From positions 636,247-700,246 of the forward strand of contig NW_022985563.1 of the NCBI RefSeq assembly GCF_010093815.1: DNA of 64,000 nucleotides. Reading direction: 5' to 3'. A program made the translations under genes and the position numbers. This stretch comes from Pseudovirgaria hyperparasitica (lineage: Eukaryota; Ascomycota; Dothideomycetes; Acrospermales; Acrospermaceae). This document shows, piece after piece, positions 10,475 through 20,611 of this stretch. Numbering within the stretch: position 1 is the stretch's first letter; every line of letters starts with the position of its first letter. Below the pieces are notes generated by a model, which was given only the letters and a program-made list of their open reading frames with translations, was not told where the DNA came from and did no database searches.

Positions 10475-13400
10475 ATGGCCACCGAGGTTAGGAGCGCGGT
10501 GAACATTGGTGTGGGACCTATGGAGATGGACATCAGTGATCAAGATGGAGAGTTTGAAGAGGACTACGAGACACCACAAGCACATCCAGCAACCCCTGGA
10601 GATACACAGTCGCGCGACGGACAACAAGAGGTCGATGTCGATGCGGAGGGTGAAAGTGAAGATGCCGAGGGTGAAAGTGAAGATGCCGAGGGAGAAGATG
10701 AGGACGATGGTGAAGCTCCCGGCGCTGTGAAGATACGCGATCGTATCCTTGGGGAGTCAGATTCTGGTGACGAGGACGAAAATAATCACGCGGCCTTTGA
10801 TTCCGACCCAGAGAGCAAGAGCGCGGGAAGTGGGGACGACTCTGGAGCTGATTCTGAAACGGCAGAATCCGAAGCTGAAGAAGAATGGGATGCGCATAGC
10901 GAGTCTACAAAAGATGCACAGGAAGGCGATCCCGATGTAAAGTTCTGCATGTATGTGGAGTAAACCGTAAGGACCTGACGATCCCGTGCTAATGTCAACA
11001 GACACTGTAGACAAAGTGAGGAAGATGATCCAGCAGAAGAGTTTGAAGAACCGCTATCTTGTGCAGTGTGTGGTGACATAGGTAAGTTTTGTATTTCCAA
11101 GCATATCATAACGAATTTAGTGGTTCTGGATATAGGGCTGACATTCACATTCCCACAGCCCACCGGCAATGCGCCCGAGACGCTAATTATTTTAGTGGAG
11201 ACGAGGGTATGTCAACACGTCCTAATCATCCACCAGTGCTTCGACTAAGTGATCAATCAGATCCAGAATCATGGCGCTGTTTGAGCTGTGTCGAAGACAA
11301 CGCCAACCCGAGAGATGAGTCAATCGAGCAAGAGACTCCGAAGCTGTTACGAGATCTAGGGGCCGCCGCCGGAAGAGGAGACTTGGATCCGCCCCCTCCG
11401 TCTATCTTTAAGGAACTCATCCTTGCCGATGATCCGCTGGACGGCTCGCGATCATTGCGAAAAAGAAAGACGACGCCGGATGAGGATGAGGATGACAGCG
11501 CTCCAGCCACTAGAACAACCCGAAAACGCCGGAGAACGTCCACTGTAGCATCAGGCTCTGCCAGGCAAGCGTCAGCTCCGACTACGCCAAGGACTCGGTC
11601 TGGTGCTACCGCTGCAGACGAGGTATCAGATCAAAATGACGGCACCTCGCCTAGGACTAGGTCGACCCGACCAAGGCGATCCATATCAAACAAGCACAAA
11701 CCTGGAGCTTCCATCATTTCTGTTGAGGGTATGGCTATGGTTGTTTGCATTCGTGTCGCAGACAAAGACCGACTCGCAAAGATTCTTGCTGCGCGTCCTA
11801 GGAAAAAGAAGCTACGAACTGATCGGCCACCAAAGGCACAACCGGCATATATTGAACCTGAAATCTCTCACTATCCCGCCATTGACACTAACTACCAACC
11901 ATTCATCCCATACGGAGAGCGCGAAGATGACCCCTCGAAAACCAAACCTTACGGGGGCATCTTGAACGAAATAGAAGCAGACACCTCAAAGACCTTCCCA
12001 GTATCAGTTGACAGGAGGCGCTTTGAGGATGCGCGACTCAAAGCTGAGGAGGATTGGAAACGCAAGATTGCAGCTGCAGCCGCAGCAGGGCCACCAGAGC
12101 CTGTTCGTCCTGTCAACAAGATGTCTGGTCCTCCAAGCAAGATCAAATGCATTAATTTCGGTGGCTACGAGATTGATACATGGCATGCTGCGCCTTATCC
12201 CGAAGAGTACAGCCGCAATAAAGTACTCTACATTTGCGAGTTCTGTCTCAAGTACATGAACTCCGACTACGTAGCCTGGAGGCACAAATTGAAGTGCGCA
12301 GCAAAGCATCCACCCGGAGACGAAATTTATCGTGATGGCAAGTTTTCCTTTTTTGAGGTCGATGGTCGTAAGAATCCAGTCTACTGTCAAAATCTCTGCC
12401 TGCTTGCCAAACTCTTCCTCGGATCAAAGACGCTCTATTATGACGTAGAGCCTTTCCTGTTCTATATCATGACGGAAAATGATGAGTTTGGATGCCATTT
12501 CGTAGGCTATTTCTCGAAAGAGAAACGACCAAGCTCATTGAATAACGTCTCATGTATCCTTGTTCTGCCGATACACCAGCGCAAGGGTTTCGGTCACATG
12601 TTGATCGAATTCTCGTATCTCCTTACGAGGCAAGAGAAGAAGACAGGCAGTCCCGAAAAACCACTCAGCGACATGGGTCTTGTCAGTTATAGGAGCTATT
12701 GGCGACTCATCATGTGTTACCAGCTTCGAGAACTAGAAGGCGCTGTCAGTATCACACAGTTGTCGGAGCGTACTGGTATGACAGGTGACGATATCGTGTC
12801 TGCACTGGAAGGTCTGCGTGCGCTGGTGAGAGATCCAATCACGAAGACTTACGCTTTCCGTCTTGATCTCGGCTATTTCGATCAATTTATCAAGAAATTT
12901 GAGAGCAAGAATTGGCCCAAGATTGAGCCAAAATCTCTAATCTGGACGCCTTTCGAGATTGGCCGTGGAAACCTCTCTCACTACGACGATGGTCCACAAC
13001 TTCACACCGTCGCACCCCGCGAAGAAGAAACCAATGAAGACGCCGTCGCCGAAGAAGGCGTTCAAATGGAAGAAGCTGTCGCCACAAGTCAAGACCCAGC
13101 TGAACTTTGCAACAGCGATACCGCTATTCCTGACGTCGCACCGCCCGCTCAAACTACCACTATAAACCATCATCCTCCAATAGTCCCCTCCACCCCTCTC
13201 TCAAATGGCATCCCGCACACGCCTATCCCTGGCCCCTCAATGTCCACCCCTTCATTCCCCTCGACTCACATTCCCCCCAACCGCTACGAGGTCTTCCCTC
13301 CAATTCCCGGCATGCCAGCAACAAAACGCCGCCCGGGTCGTCCGTTCGGCTCGCGCCGCCGTCCACAGACTCCGCTCCGCCGCAACCACACCGCGCCCAG

Positions 13401-13740
13401 CGGCGGGAAGAACTTGCAGCTGCTCGCACGGTCGCACTCAGGCAAATCCAGTCCTATCGGCAATCCCATCGGGCTAGGAATCAACGGGAGCACGGTGCGC
13501 AGGACGAGGAGTAAATTGGGCGAATTGGTGAACGGGAACGGGACGAATGTAGATGAGGTTGCAGGCAGTGGGAGTCCGCGCAAGAGTTTACGCAGGTTGA
13601 AGGAATTGGCTAAGAGCGAAATGGGCGGCGGGGAAAGTAATGGTGGTGATGATGACGACGCCGAGGCTGAAGACGATGGCGAAGGCGATGAGGATGCGGA
13701 GGGTGAAGAGGAGATGCATGACGAAGCCATGGCTGATTGA
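10475..13740 (+). CDS. SAS3: MYST histone acetyltransferase, Sas3/NuA3 type
   Basis: Exons 10475-10950, 11002-11081 and 11159-13740, for about 1045 residues. An acidic N-terminus has a DAEGESE repeat (about residues 68-90). A PHD-like zinc finger is assembled across the splice junctions at about 157-240 (FCIHC, LSCAVC, HRQC, WRCLSC). The MYST domain starts with its C2HC finger near residue 544 (YICEFCLKY...H-C). It continues with GCHFVGYFSKE and the acetyl-CoA loop HQRKGFGHMLIEFSY near 655, then SPEKPLSDMG with the catalytic Glu. The C-terminal third is Pro/Ser-rich and ends in an acidic tail, as in Sas3. Sas3 acetylates histone H3 in the nucleus as the NuA3 catalytic subunit. The start ATG at 10475 is chosen; the frame is open upstream to a GTG at 10421. 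See the findings for an intron-like 30-base stretch at 11207-11236. Confidence 0.92.
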
Positions 13741-14646
13741 TGCACAGCAGGAGTTGTCGCCTCGTTTATATGGATCATAATTTATACCTGCCCGCCCGTA
13801 GAAAATGGGATGCGCTGGTTCGACTAGAATCGAATCGAATCGAATAATCAAACTAAGCAATGGAGAGGGCTTTGTCTGTATAATTACGCATCTAGAACAT
13901 ACTGTACTATCACCCTTCGGAGGAAGGAACGTACGAACGAACGAAGAAGGGAATGAAAATAAAAGCGTTCGCATATATGCCATTCTTGCTCTGTCTGCAT
14001 ACACAAACTGGCCGCCATTGAGGCATGAAGGCTGTTCTATATTAAGTTGTCGCTTCTCCTGACCTGCTCTATTCAGTAGGTGCGGGCTGGATGTATCCTT
14101 CACAAGAGAGGTAGTGCTAGAATCAAGATGTGAAGATATTACCTGATACGATTTAAGTTTAGGGTTCAAGTTAGGATCATTGGACCTTGTTCTAGTGTAG
14201 GTCTGTTGGTTGTTTAGTTGTCAAGCAGAGCAATGTCCTCGGCCAGGCTAGAGAATGGAAGGGTAGAAGAAGACGCGTGTAAAATATGACTGTATGGATA
14301 CAGTCTAGTGTGGTAAGTGAACAGCGACTTCCAGACATGCATTCTTTGAGTACAGATTAGCGCGCTTTCGTGATGTAGATATATAATATACACAAAAGAC
14401 GTCGATGCAGTGATGCAGTGATGCCCGTCTGTCTATTCCTCCATCTACTCATTCATACGCCCAAACCAACTCCGTGCCCCCTTTGCTTTTATCCTTTCCC
14501 CAGCCTGATCCGCAGAAAATGCTCAAGCGCTAAAACACTGACATTTACGTGGGGAAACCCCGCCCCCCAAAAATAAAACCCCCAGATTTTTCCCCTGCCG
14601 GTCCTACATCCCATACATATGATGTCCGACAATAGTCGTCCAGGAC
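13741..14646. other. intergenic, convergent 3' ends
   Basis: Terminal regions of SAS3 and the SAM-HMG gene. It contains short tandem motifs (TCGAA repeats near 13830; GATGCAGT repeats near 14405) and a poly-C/A stretch near 14560. No gene supported. Confidence 0.5.
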
Positions 14647-17154
14647 TTAATTCGCTGCAACAGTCGTGCTGCCGCTCTCCATCGGGTTCGTGCCGTAGAT
14701 GCTCATGTACGGGTCTAGCAGAATATTTGTGATGCGCTGTACGAGTGCCTTGACGTTGTCGCGAGTGGTGCGGACAAAGTCCTCGTCGATGCTGGGTTGC
14801 AAAGGGCGCGGCGGAGGCGGCATCGAGGACGAAGATGCTGCCGAGGAACTTCCGTGAGAGCCCAGCGGTGTGGGAGAGAATGCAGAGAGCGAAGAGGGTG
14901 TGGAGGGCGGTGGGTTATTCGAGATGCCTGCAAGGGGCGGCGCGTCGAACAAGGTTGCTGAGTCTGCGAGAGAGTTAATTGCGGCTGGTCGGGGGAGATG
15001 GGAGGGGAAATCGAGACAGGAAGAGTTACCAAACATCCTCGCCCCAGGGCTCCTGTGGTCGCTGCTGTTGCCGCTGCCAGTGCCAGTACTGCTGCCCATG
15101 CCGCTTGGCCGGCGCTCGTCGCCGCGCAGCCAGTAGCTGTTCGATATCACTTTAAGCTCCTGGAAGATTGGTGTGACGATGTTCAGACACTTTTGGGCTA
15201 CGGGCCCGGAGGAGGCGCACCATGCGAGGAGCTTGATGAAATTTTCAGCATAACCTAGGTCTTGCTCGAAGCCGCCAAAGGGCTCATAGAGGAGCTTTTG
15301 GGAAGCGGAGAAGAGGAGGATAGAGCAAGCGGAGAAGGATTGGAAAATTGCTACCCAGCAGCGCTTAGGCATTGTGTTGTCTACGCGTAGGAGATTGGCG
15401 ATTCGAGCGGCTTGCTGGGCGGCGAGGAAGCAGTAGTCTTGGTATACACGACACTCTTCTCGACTTCCGTCAAGATCCCAGATTCCTGCTAGACGTGACC
15501 GGGCTATGGCGATGAGCAGTGGCCGGTGCAAGATACTTACGGCGCCCAGGCACATGATATGCACTAGGAGAACACTTCTCTTCTGAAAGTGGCTAAAGAT
15601 CTCAGATTGCTCGCTATTGAGTGTTGCAATACGCATGATGGCTGGCAACTGACGGTACCACATTTCGAGCTTTTCCATATGCGCGCGGATTTCATGAACG
15701 TTCGGTACGTCGTGCGACTTTACATCAACGGCAATACGCACACAGAGAAGGCCAATGCGGTTGACTTGGTCCTGAATCATGTCTTCGAGGGACGAATCTG
15801 AGCCGAAGATCTCGTCACAGCCGGTCTCGACATCTTTGTCCGAGAGACGTAACTGATAGCCCAGCCCGTAGTGTAACCAGGACTCCATGAACACGATACT
15901 ACGGAACACTTTGCGCCAGTCATTCTCCTCTGCGGGATGTGCCTTCTGTGTATTCCAAAGCTCCTGTAATTCAAGGCGGCCTATGAGTAGCGCAGCTTCG
16001 CTAAGCATGCGGCTTCGATGCGGTTGTTCAAGAGTGCTGTAGAATGCGAGAGCAAGGAAAAGACGCATTGCACGGAGATTCCTACGGTCCGGGCATGTGC
16101 GCAGGATCTGCAGGCATGATTGAATGTATTCGATGTGTAAGGATTCAGGAAAGCAATCGGCATCGCAGCAACTACCAATGGCAGCAATAGTAAAGAGGTC
16201 CATGAGAGTCCAAGAGTCTGGCTGGGCGTTGAGTCCGAAGGCAGCTTCGATGAGGGCAAACGCCTCTTCGCGGTCCCAAAGATAGAAGCGTTGTCCTGTT
16301 CCGTTGAAGAATGCAGAGACGGCGAGCATAGTCGTTTCTTTCTGTGGAAATTGGCCTTCAGGCTGGCTTGTTGTGTCCAAGGTTTCGCGTAGGTTTCCAA
16401 TGGATTCATCTACTGCAATAGAGTGTTCGTCCTCAGCTGTCAGTAGTGAGGAAGTGTTGATCTCGTGGGTTGCTGAGTATCTTCTCTTGAAACTAGCTGA
16501 ACTCGTAGAATCGAATCGTTTTTGGGCCCAGTCACTGTGGCGCGATTCATGGATGCGATCGTACTCCTCTAGATAAACCTGGTATGACTGGTACAATTCC
16601 GTTTTACTGTACTCCTTGCTTTTCATTTGATATTCTTCCATAGCCTTGGAAGCTGGCTTAAGCCAATCCTGCAGTCGCGTATGAATTGATAGACGTGACC
16701 AGGTCTGAAATGTTATATGTGCTATCTCGATGAATGACTTTCCTGTATTCTGTGGCTGTTGGTGGATGTATTCTTGGAAATTTTTGTAGGCAGTACATGG
16801 TCTCTTCGGAGCATCTTCATCAGGCCTTGGCTGATGAGCAAAACGGCCTCTTTTGCTAAGTCCTATAGTCGTTCGCTCGCCAATACCAGTTGCACGGTCC
16901 ATGGCTAGCTGAGCGATGCTCATACGGCGATTACGTTCCAAAGAGAGACTGCGAAGCCTGTATGTTTCGATTTCCCGCTGCAGCTTTCGTCGATGACCCA
17001 GCTTAAAGCCGAGCTTATGAAAGTCATTCTCGGTGATGTCCAGGACGCCTTCCCAACTATCAAAGCCATTGCTAACGAGGGCGTCATAATATGCAGTAAG
17101 GTTGAGATTGTTCAAGACAGTTCGGAGGTCGGTCCGCGTAATTGGAGAACTCAT
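14647..17154 (-). CDS. SAM and HMG-box regulator with fungal transcription-factor-like region
   Basis: A single-exon protein of 835 residues. A SAM domain occupies about 5-67 (LNLTAYYDALVSNGF...LGFKLGHRRKLQREI). An HMG box follows at about 116-198 (PKRPCTAYKNFQEY, TFQTWSRLS, LKPASKAMEEYQMK). A long helical region at about 290-690 resembles the middle homology region of Zn2Cys6 activators (AFALIEAAFG, MLSEAALLIGRL, FRSIVFMESWLHYGLGY, SILHRPLLIAIARSR). The C-terminal ~120 residues are Ser/Pro-rich, followed by a conserved-looking helix. No Zn2Cys6 cluster is present, so DNA binding presumably rests on the HMG box. The protein is probably a nuclear regulator; its target is unknown. The start is well set because the SAM domain begins at once. 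Confidence 0.8.
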   Translation of the reverse strand: MSSPITRTDLRTVLNNLNLTAYYDALVSNGFDSWEGVLDITENDFHKLGFKLGHRRKLQREIETYRLRSLSLERNRRMSIAQLAMDRATGIGERTTIGLSKRGRFAHQPRPDEDAPKRPCTAYKNFQEYIHQQPQNTGKSFIEIAHITFQTWSRLSIHTRLQDWLKPASKAMEEYQMKSKEYSKTELYQSYQVYLEEYDRIHESRHSDWAQKRFDSTSSASFKRRYSATHEINTSSLLTAEDEHSIAVDESIGNLRETLDTTSQPEGQFPQKETTMLAVSAFFNGTGQRFYLWDREEAFALIEAAFGLNAQPDSWTLMDLFTIAAIGSCCDADCFPESLHIEYIQSCLQILRTCPDRRNLRAMRLFLALAFYSTLEQPHRSRMLSEAALLIGRLELQELWNTQKAHPAEENDWRKVFRSIVFMESWLHYGLGYQLRLSDKDVETGCDEIFGSDSSLEDMIQDQVNRIGLLCVRIAVDVKSHDVPNVHEIRAHMEKLEMWYRQLPAIMRIATLNSEQSEIFSHFQKRSVLLVHIMCLGAVSILHRPLLIAIARSRLAGIWDLDGSREECRVYQDYCFLAAQQAARIANLLRVDNTMPKRCWVAIFQSFSACSILLFSASQKLLYEPFGGFEQDLGYAENFIKLLAWCASSGPVAQKCLNIVTPIFQELKVISNSYWLRGDERRPSGMGSSTGTGSGNSSDHRSPGARMFGNSSCLDFPSHLPRPAAINSLADSATLFDAPPLAGISNNPPPSTPSSLSAFSPTPLGSHGSSSAASSSSMPPPPRPLQPSIDEDFVRTTRDNVKALVQRITNILLDPYMSIYGTNPMESGSTTVAAN

Positions 17155-18134
17155 ACTTACGACACTTGGCTCACCCCGAGGCCAGGCTGATTTGGTATGA
17201 CAATATCGATGCGCATCGAGACGGGTATCTCAACAATTGGACAGCGGGAAGACATAGGCATTCTGGGTGCTGCTTGAGCGTTTGTGGGGCGTTGTTTCCA
17301 CGTGATGAGCAGGTGCAGCCAGCGGTGACGATGAAAATGCATAGCGGTGCACGAAGCCTACGGACTGTGCTCCGGGCCAATCAGATGAAGTCCAGGGCGC
17401 GGGCTGGAGATGTGAAGGAGTTGAGAGAAAAGTTCATGCTTTGAGGCCTCGGAGGGAGAAAAAGAGACGGCAGGATTGGAAGCGTAAGGAAGACGGGCCG
17501 AAAGCCAAGGCGGAGTCCAGATGTAGCAGGGCAGTCATCGTTAGGGCTGGGATACAGATGCACGAGGGCAAGGTACATGATTGCAGTGTAGCTGTTCGGA
17601 AGTGGCTTATGTGGCAAAGCAACGTAGGTTACGCTTATCCCTATTCATCACCCTCTCCCTGAGTGTAATTAAAGCATTCACATTGCAGAAACAGGCAGTA
17701 CTGAGAGCCACGATGATCCAGGTACAGCGGTCTTCGAGGGAGTTAGAATTTAGAGATAGGATACGAATCGTTGATGTTGATGCTGAGACTGACCATGATG
17801 CTGCTGGTGCTGGTGCTAATGATCATGACAATGATGATCATGATGATAGTACTGATGCTGAGACTGACACCTATACTCATGAAGCTACTGATGTTGATGC
17901 TAGTACGTCCTCATGTTGCGGGTTGGTGGTGAGGATGTAGATAACTAACAGGGTGATATTCATGCCTCAGGCTACTAGTCCGTATTTGGCTGCAGGATCT
18001 TGCTTTGTCCAAGATGTCTCTATCGACGAACAGACCGATACATTGATTAGTTTGTCTCTGTATCTTTGTGTATGCATTTGCATTTGCATCTGCATCTGCC
18101 CTGTAACAATCACTGCTCCAGTTACTCTTGCAGC
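17155..18134. other. intergenic, divergent promoters
   Basis: Upstream region of both the SAM-HMG gene and ribokinase. It holds the imperfect GAT-type repeat listed separately. A 119-codon open frame at 17581-17940 is a by-product of that repeat. Confidence 0.5.
17765..17905 (+). repeat. imperfect trinucleotide repeat (GAT/GCT)
   Basis: About 140 bases built from GAT, GCT and GAC triplets with interruptions, including two copies of a GATGCTGAGACTGA block. It is low-complexity DNA in the ribokinase upstream region. A shorter hexamer run (GCATTT/GCATCT) follows at about 18072-18100. Confidence 0.75.
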
Positions 18135-19243
18135 ATGTCCACACCGTCAATTCCATCCATCGCCGTCATAGGCTCCCTGAACGTCGATCTCGTTACCAGA
18201 ACCCCTCGCATTCCCGCCGGCGGTGAGACATTGGCCTCAAAATCCTTCAACATCGGCTTCGGAGGCAAAGGAGCCAACCAAGCCGTTGCATGTGCCCGCC
18301 TATCCCGGACAAAAGTCCAGGCTGCACAGCACGCGGAGACTGATGTTGCTGTACAGATGGTTGGCGCTGTGGGCACTGATACCTTTGCAGACGACTTCCT
18401 GACCAGTCTGAAGGAGGATGGACTTGATGTGTCGCTAGTGGAGAAAGTCGGCGGATTAAACACGGGCGTAGCGGTGATTCTTGTCGAGGAGGATACTGGC
18501 GAGAACAGAATCCTGATTTCTCCTGGTGCGAATGAGGCGATAAGGCCGCAAGGGCTGTTGCCCAAAGGAGCAGGTGTGGCTGTGTTCCAGTTGGAGATCC
18601 CGAAGGATGTTGTTTTCGCCACAATGGCGGAAGCAAAGAAGAAGGGCACGATTGTAAGTGGAACGCAAGACAAAGGCCTGATGGTATGAGTGGAACTGCT
18701 AATCTGTAAGCAGATCATTCTTAACCCGGCACCCGCTATTCCACTTCCAAAGGAAGTTTTTCATGGCTTGCATCATCTGATTGTCAACGAAAGCGAGGCT
18801 GCAATCCTGTCCCATCGATCTCCCGACCAGATCAATCCAGACGCAGACCTCTCAGCCATTGCTGGGGAATTCATTGATGCTGGAGTTGGCCATGTCATCA
18901 TTACTCTAGGATCACATGTATGCACCCTACCACCTCTGTACATTACACAAGCTGACGAGCCCAGGGGGTCTTCTTCCAAACAGCTACGAAGCATCAACAA
19001 AGGACTGTTGGTACTTTGATACCTGCTGAACCTGTCCCCGTTGTTGATACCACGGCTGCCGGTGATACCTTTGTAGGCGCATATGCTGTGTCCGTGGCTA
19101 GAGCATCGCATGGACCGAATCCTGCAAAGTTCGATATTGCCTCTGCTGTCGCATTTGCGAATCGAGCTGCTTCAATCACGGTCCAACGACCTGGGGCTCA
19201 GTCTGCCATTCCATGGCTAGATGAAGTCTCAATGGTACAATAA
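18135..19243 (+). CDS. RBK1: ribokinase (PfkB family)
   Basis: Exons 18135-18653, 18714-18917 and 18965-19243, for 333 residues. PfkB signatures are clear: GSLNVDLV near the N terminus, GFGGKGANQAVACARL (substrate side), NTGVAVILVEEDTGEN, LIVNESEA, and the C-terminal DTTAAGDTFVGAY block with the catalytic Asp and anion hole. The enzyme phosphorylates ribose to ribose 5-phosphate in the cytosol. Introns of 60 and 47 bases restore the frame exactly. An in-frame ATG at 18066 would add a Cys/His-rich stretch encoded by a simple repeat, so 18135 is preferred. Confidence 0.93.
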
Positions 19244-19477
19244 ATAAAGCAACTGAACAGAACAACGCCACCGAGGTGGTTGTGCAACGAACCACTAATA
19301 ATCCAAAATGCTCGTCCATGACCATAGCATAGCATAGCTTAACATGAAAATAGCTTATTCTGGTTTGACATGTATATATTTTGAGCTAAATCACAGCAAC
19401 AGCTCGAAGAGTCTGCAGTGATCTATGGTATATGCAGTTTCTACAGCTTGACAGGTACAGGCAGGCAGTGGTTATAT

Positions 19478-20243
19478 TTAGTCCTCCTTCTCGTAGATCC
19501 AGCTTTGCTGGGCGGACTTCCAGGAGGTAATCTCGCTCTTGTCGAACCAAAGAGCAATCTCTTTCTGGGCGCTTTCGACAGCATCGGAGCCGTGGCAGAC
19601 GTTACGGCCAACGTCCTAAGGCATTATGTTAGAAGATGAGAAGTGAGAAGGCCAAGCAGAACATACAATGCAGTAGTCACCACGGATGGTCCCAGGGGAC
19701 GACTCGCTGGGCTTGGTGGCACCAAGGATGGCACGGCCAGTCTTGACAACGTCACGTCCTTCCCAGACCATGGCGCAGATAGCACCGCTAGCCATGTCTA
19801 TCCTACCGTCAGTATTATTCGGAGCGTAGGGCTTCTTATCGATGGAATGTAGGGTTGACCGTACAGGAAACAAGGCCGCCAAAGAAAGGCTTGTCACTCA
19901 GGTCGGAATAGTGCTTCTCGAGGTGCTCCTTGGAAGCGACGACCATCTTGATGGCGACCAATTTGAAGCTGATATCTAAATGAGCTCATTTTCGACATAC
20001 AGAGCAAGCAGAGTACTCACCCACGGTTCTCGAAGCGAGAGATGATGGGGCCAATCAGTCCACGCTTGTATGCGTTAATATTTGCTGTCCTTGACATTGA
20101 TGCTGAAGCATACCTGGACACCATCTGGCTTGACGGCGATGAAACTGGCCGTGGTAGTCAGCTCTAGCACTATTCGTCGCTGGTCTGTAACAACTTCCAG
20201 CTTCACAATTGAAAACGTACGTTTGTTCGTTGATGCCACCCAT
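19478..20243 (-). CDS. NDK1: nucleoside diphosphate kinase
   Basis: Six exons: 20221-20243, 20114-20144, 20021-20064, 19865-19968, 19667-19797 and 19478-19615. The product has 156 residues. The sequence reads [29 protein letters not shown], then [23 protein letters not shown], and the active-site block GRNVCHGSD with the phosphorylated His, ending in WIYEKED. The enzyme equalises NTP pools by transferring the gamma phosphate through that His. All five introns (49-76 bases) have GT-AG ends and join codons correctly. The frame is open upstream of the chosen ATG, with a Met at 20372 and another 12 residues downstream of it, so an N-terminally longer form is possible. The start is 368 bases from the divergent glucosidase II gene. 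Confidence 0.93.
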
Positions 20244-20611
20244 TTTGTCTAGTACACCTTTTGCGATATTATCTTTGATTCGAGCTCGATCTTTGGGTCC
20301 GAGATGTTTGAGGAAAGTAGGAGTTTCGCTGGACATGAATAGAGGAGAAAATTTGGTGTGTTGTTCTGCCACCCTAGAACTGCAACTTCCATGAAGGTGG
20401 GGTCGCGGGGCTTCTTGGCAGCCCGTTATCGGTCAAAGGGAGCTAACCTTGAAGCAGCTTGGTACCCGACCTGAAAGATTTCCCGACGTTGAGCCGCTTC
20501 ATGTTGCGCTGTCCCGTCTAGTGAGCAGTCTCGAGGTGTTTTGTTGATAGAGCTTATGCCCGTCTTCTGTATTGTTCAGGAGGCGGTCAATTATCTTTGA
20601 TTCAAACCATC
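20244..20611. promoter_or_regulatory. bidirectional promoter, NDK / glucosidase II alpha
   Basis: 368 bases between divergent start codons. The NDK-proximal ~130 bases are also open in the NDK frame. No specific factor site was recognised. Confidence 0.45.

Noticed and set aside
17581-17940. A 119-codon frame rich in Asp, Thr and His
   Set aside because: It is a translation of the imperfect GAT repeat.
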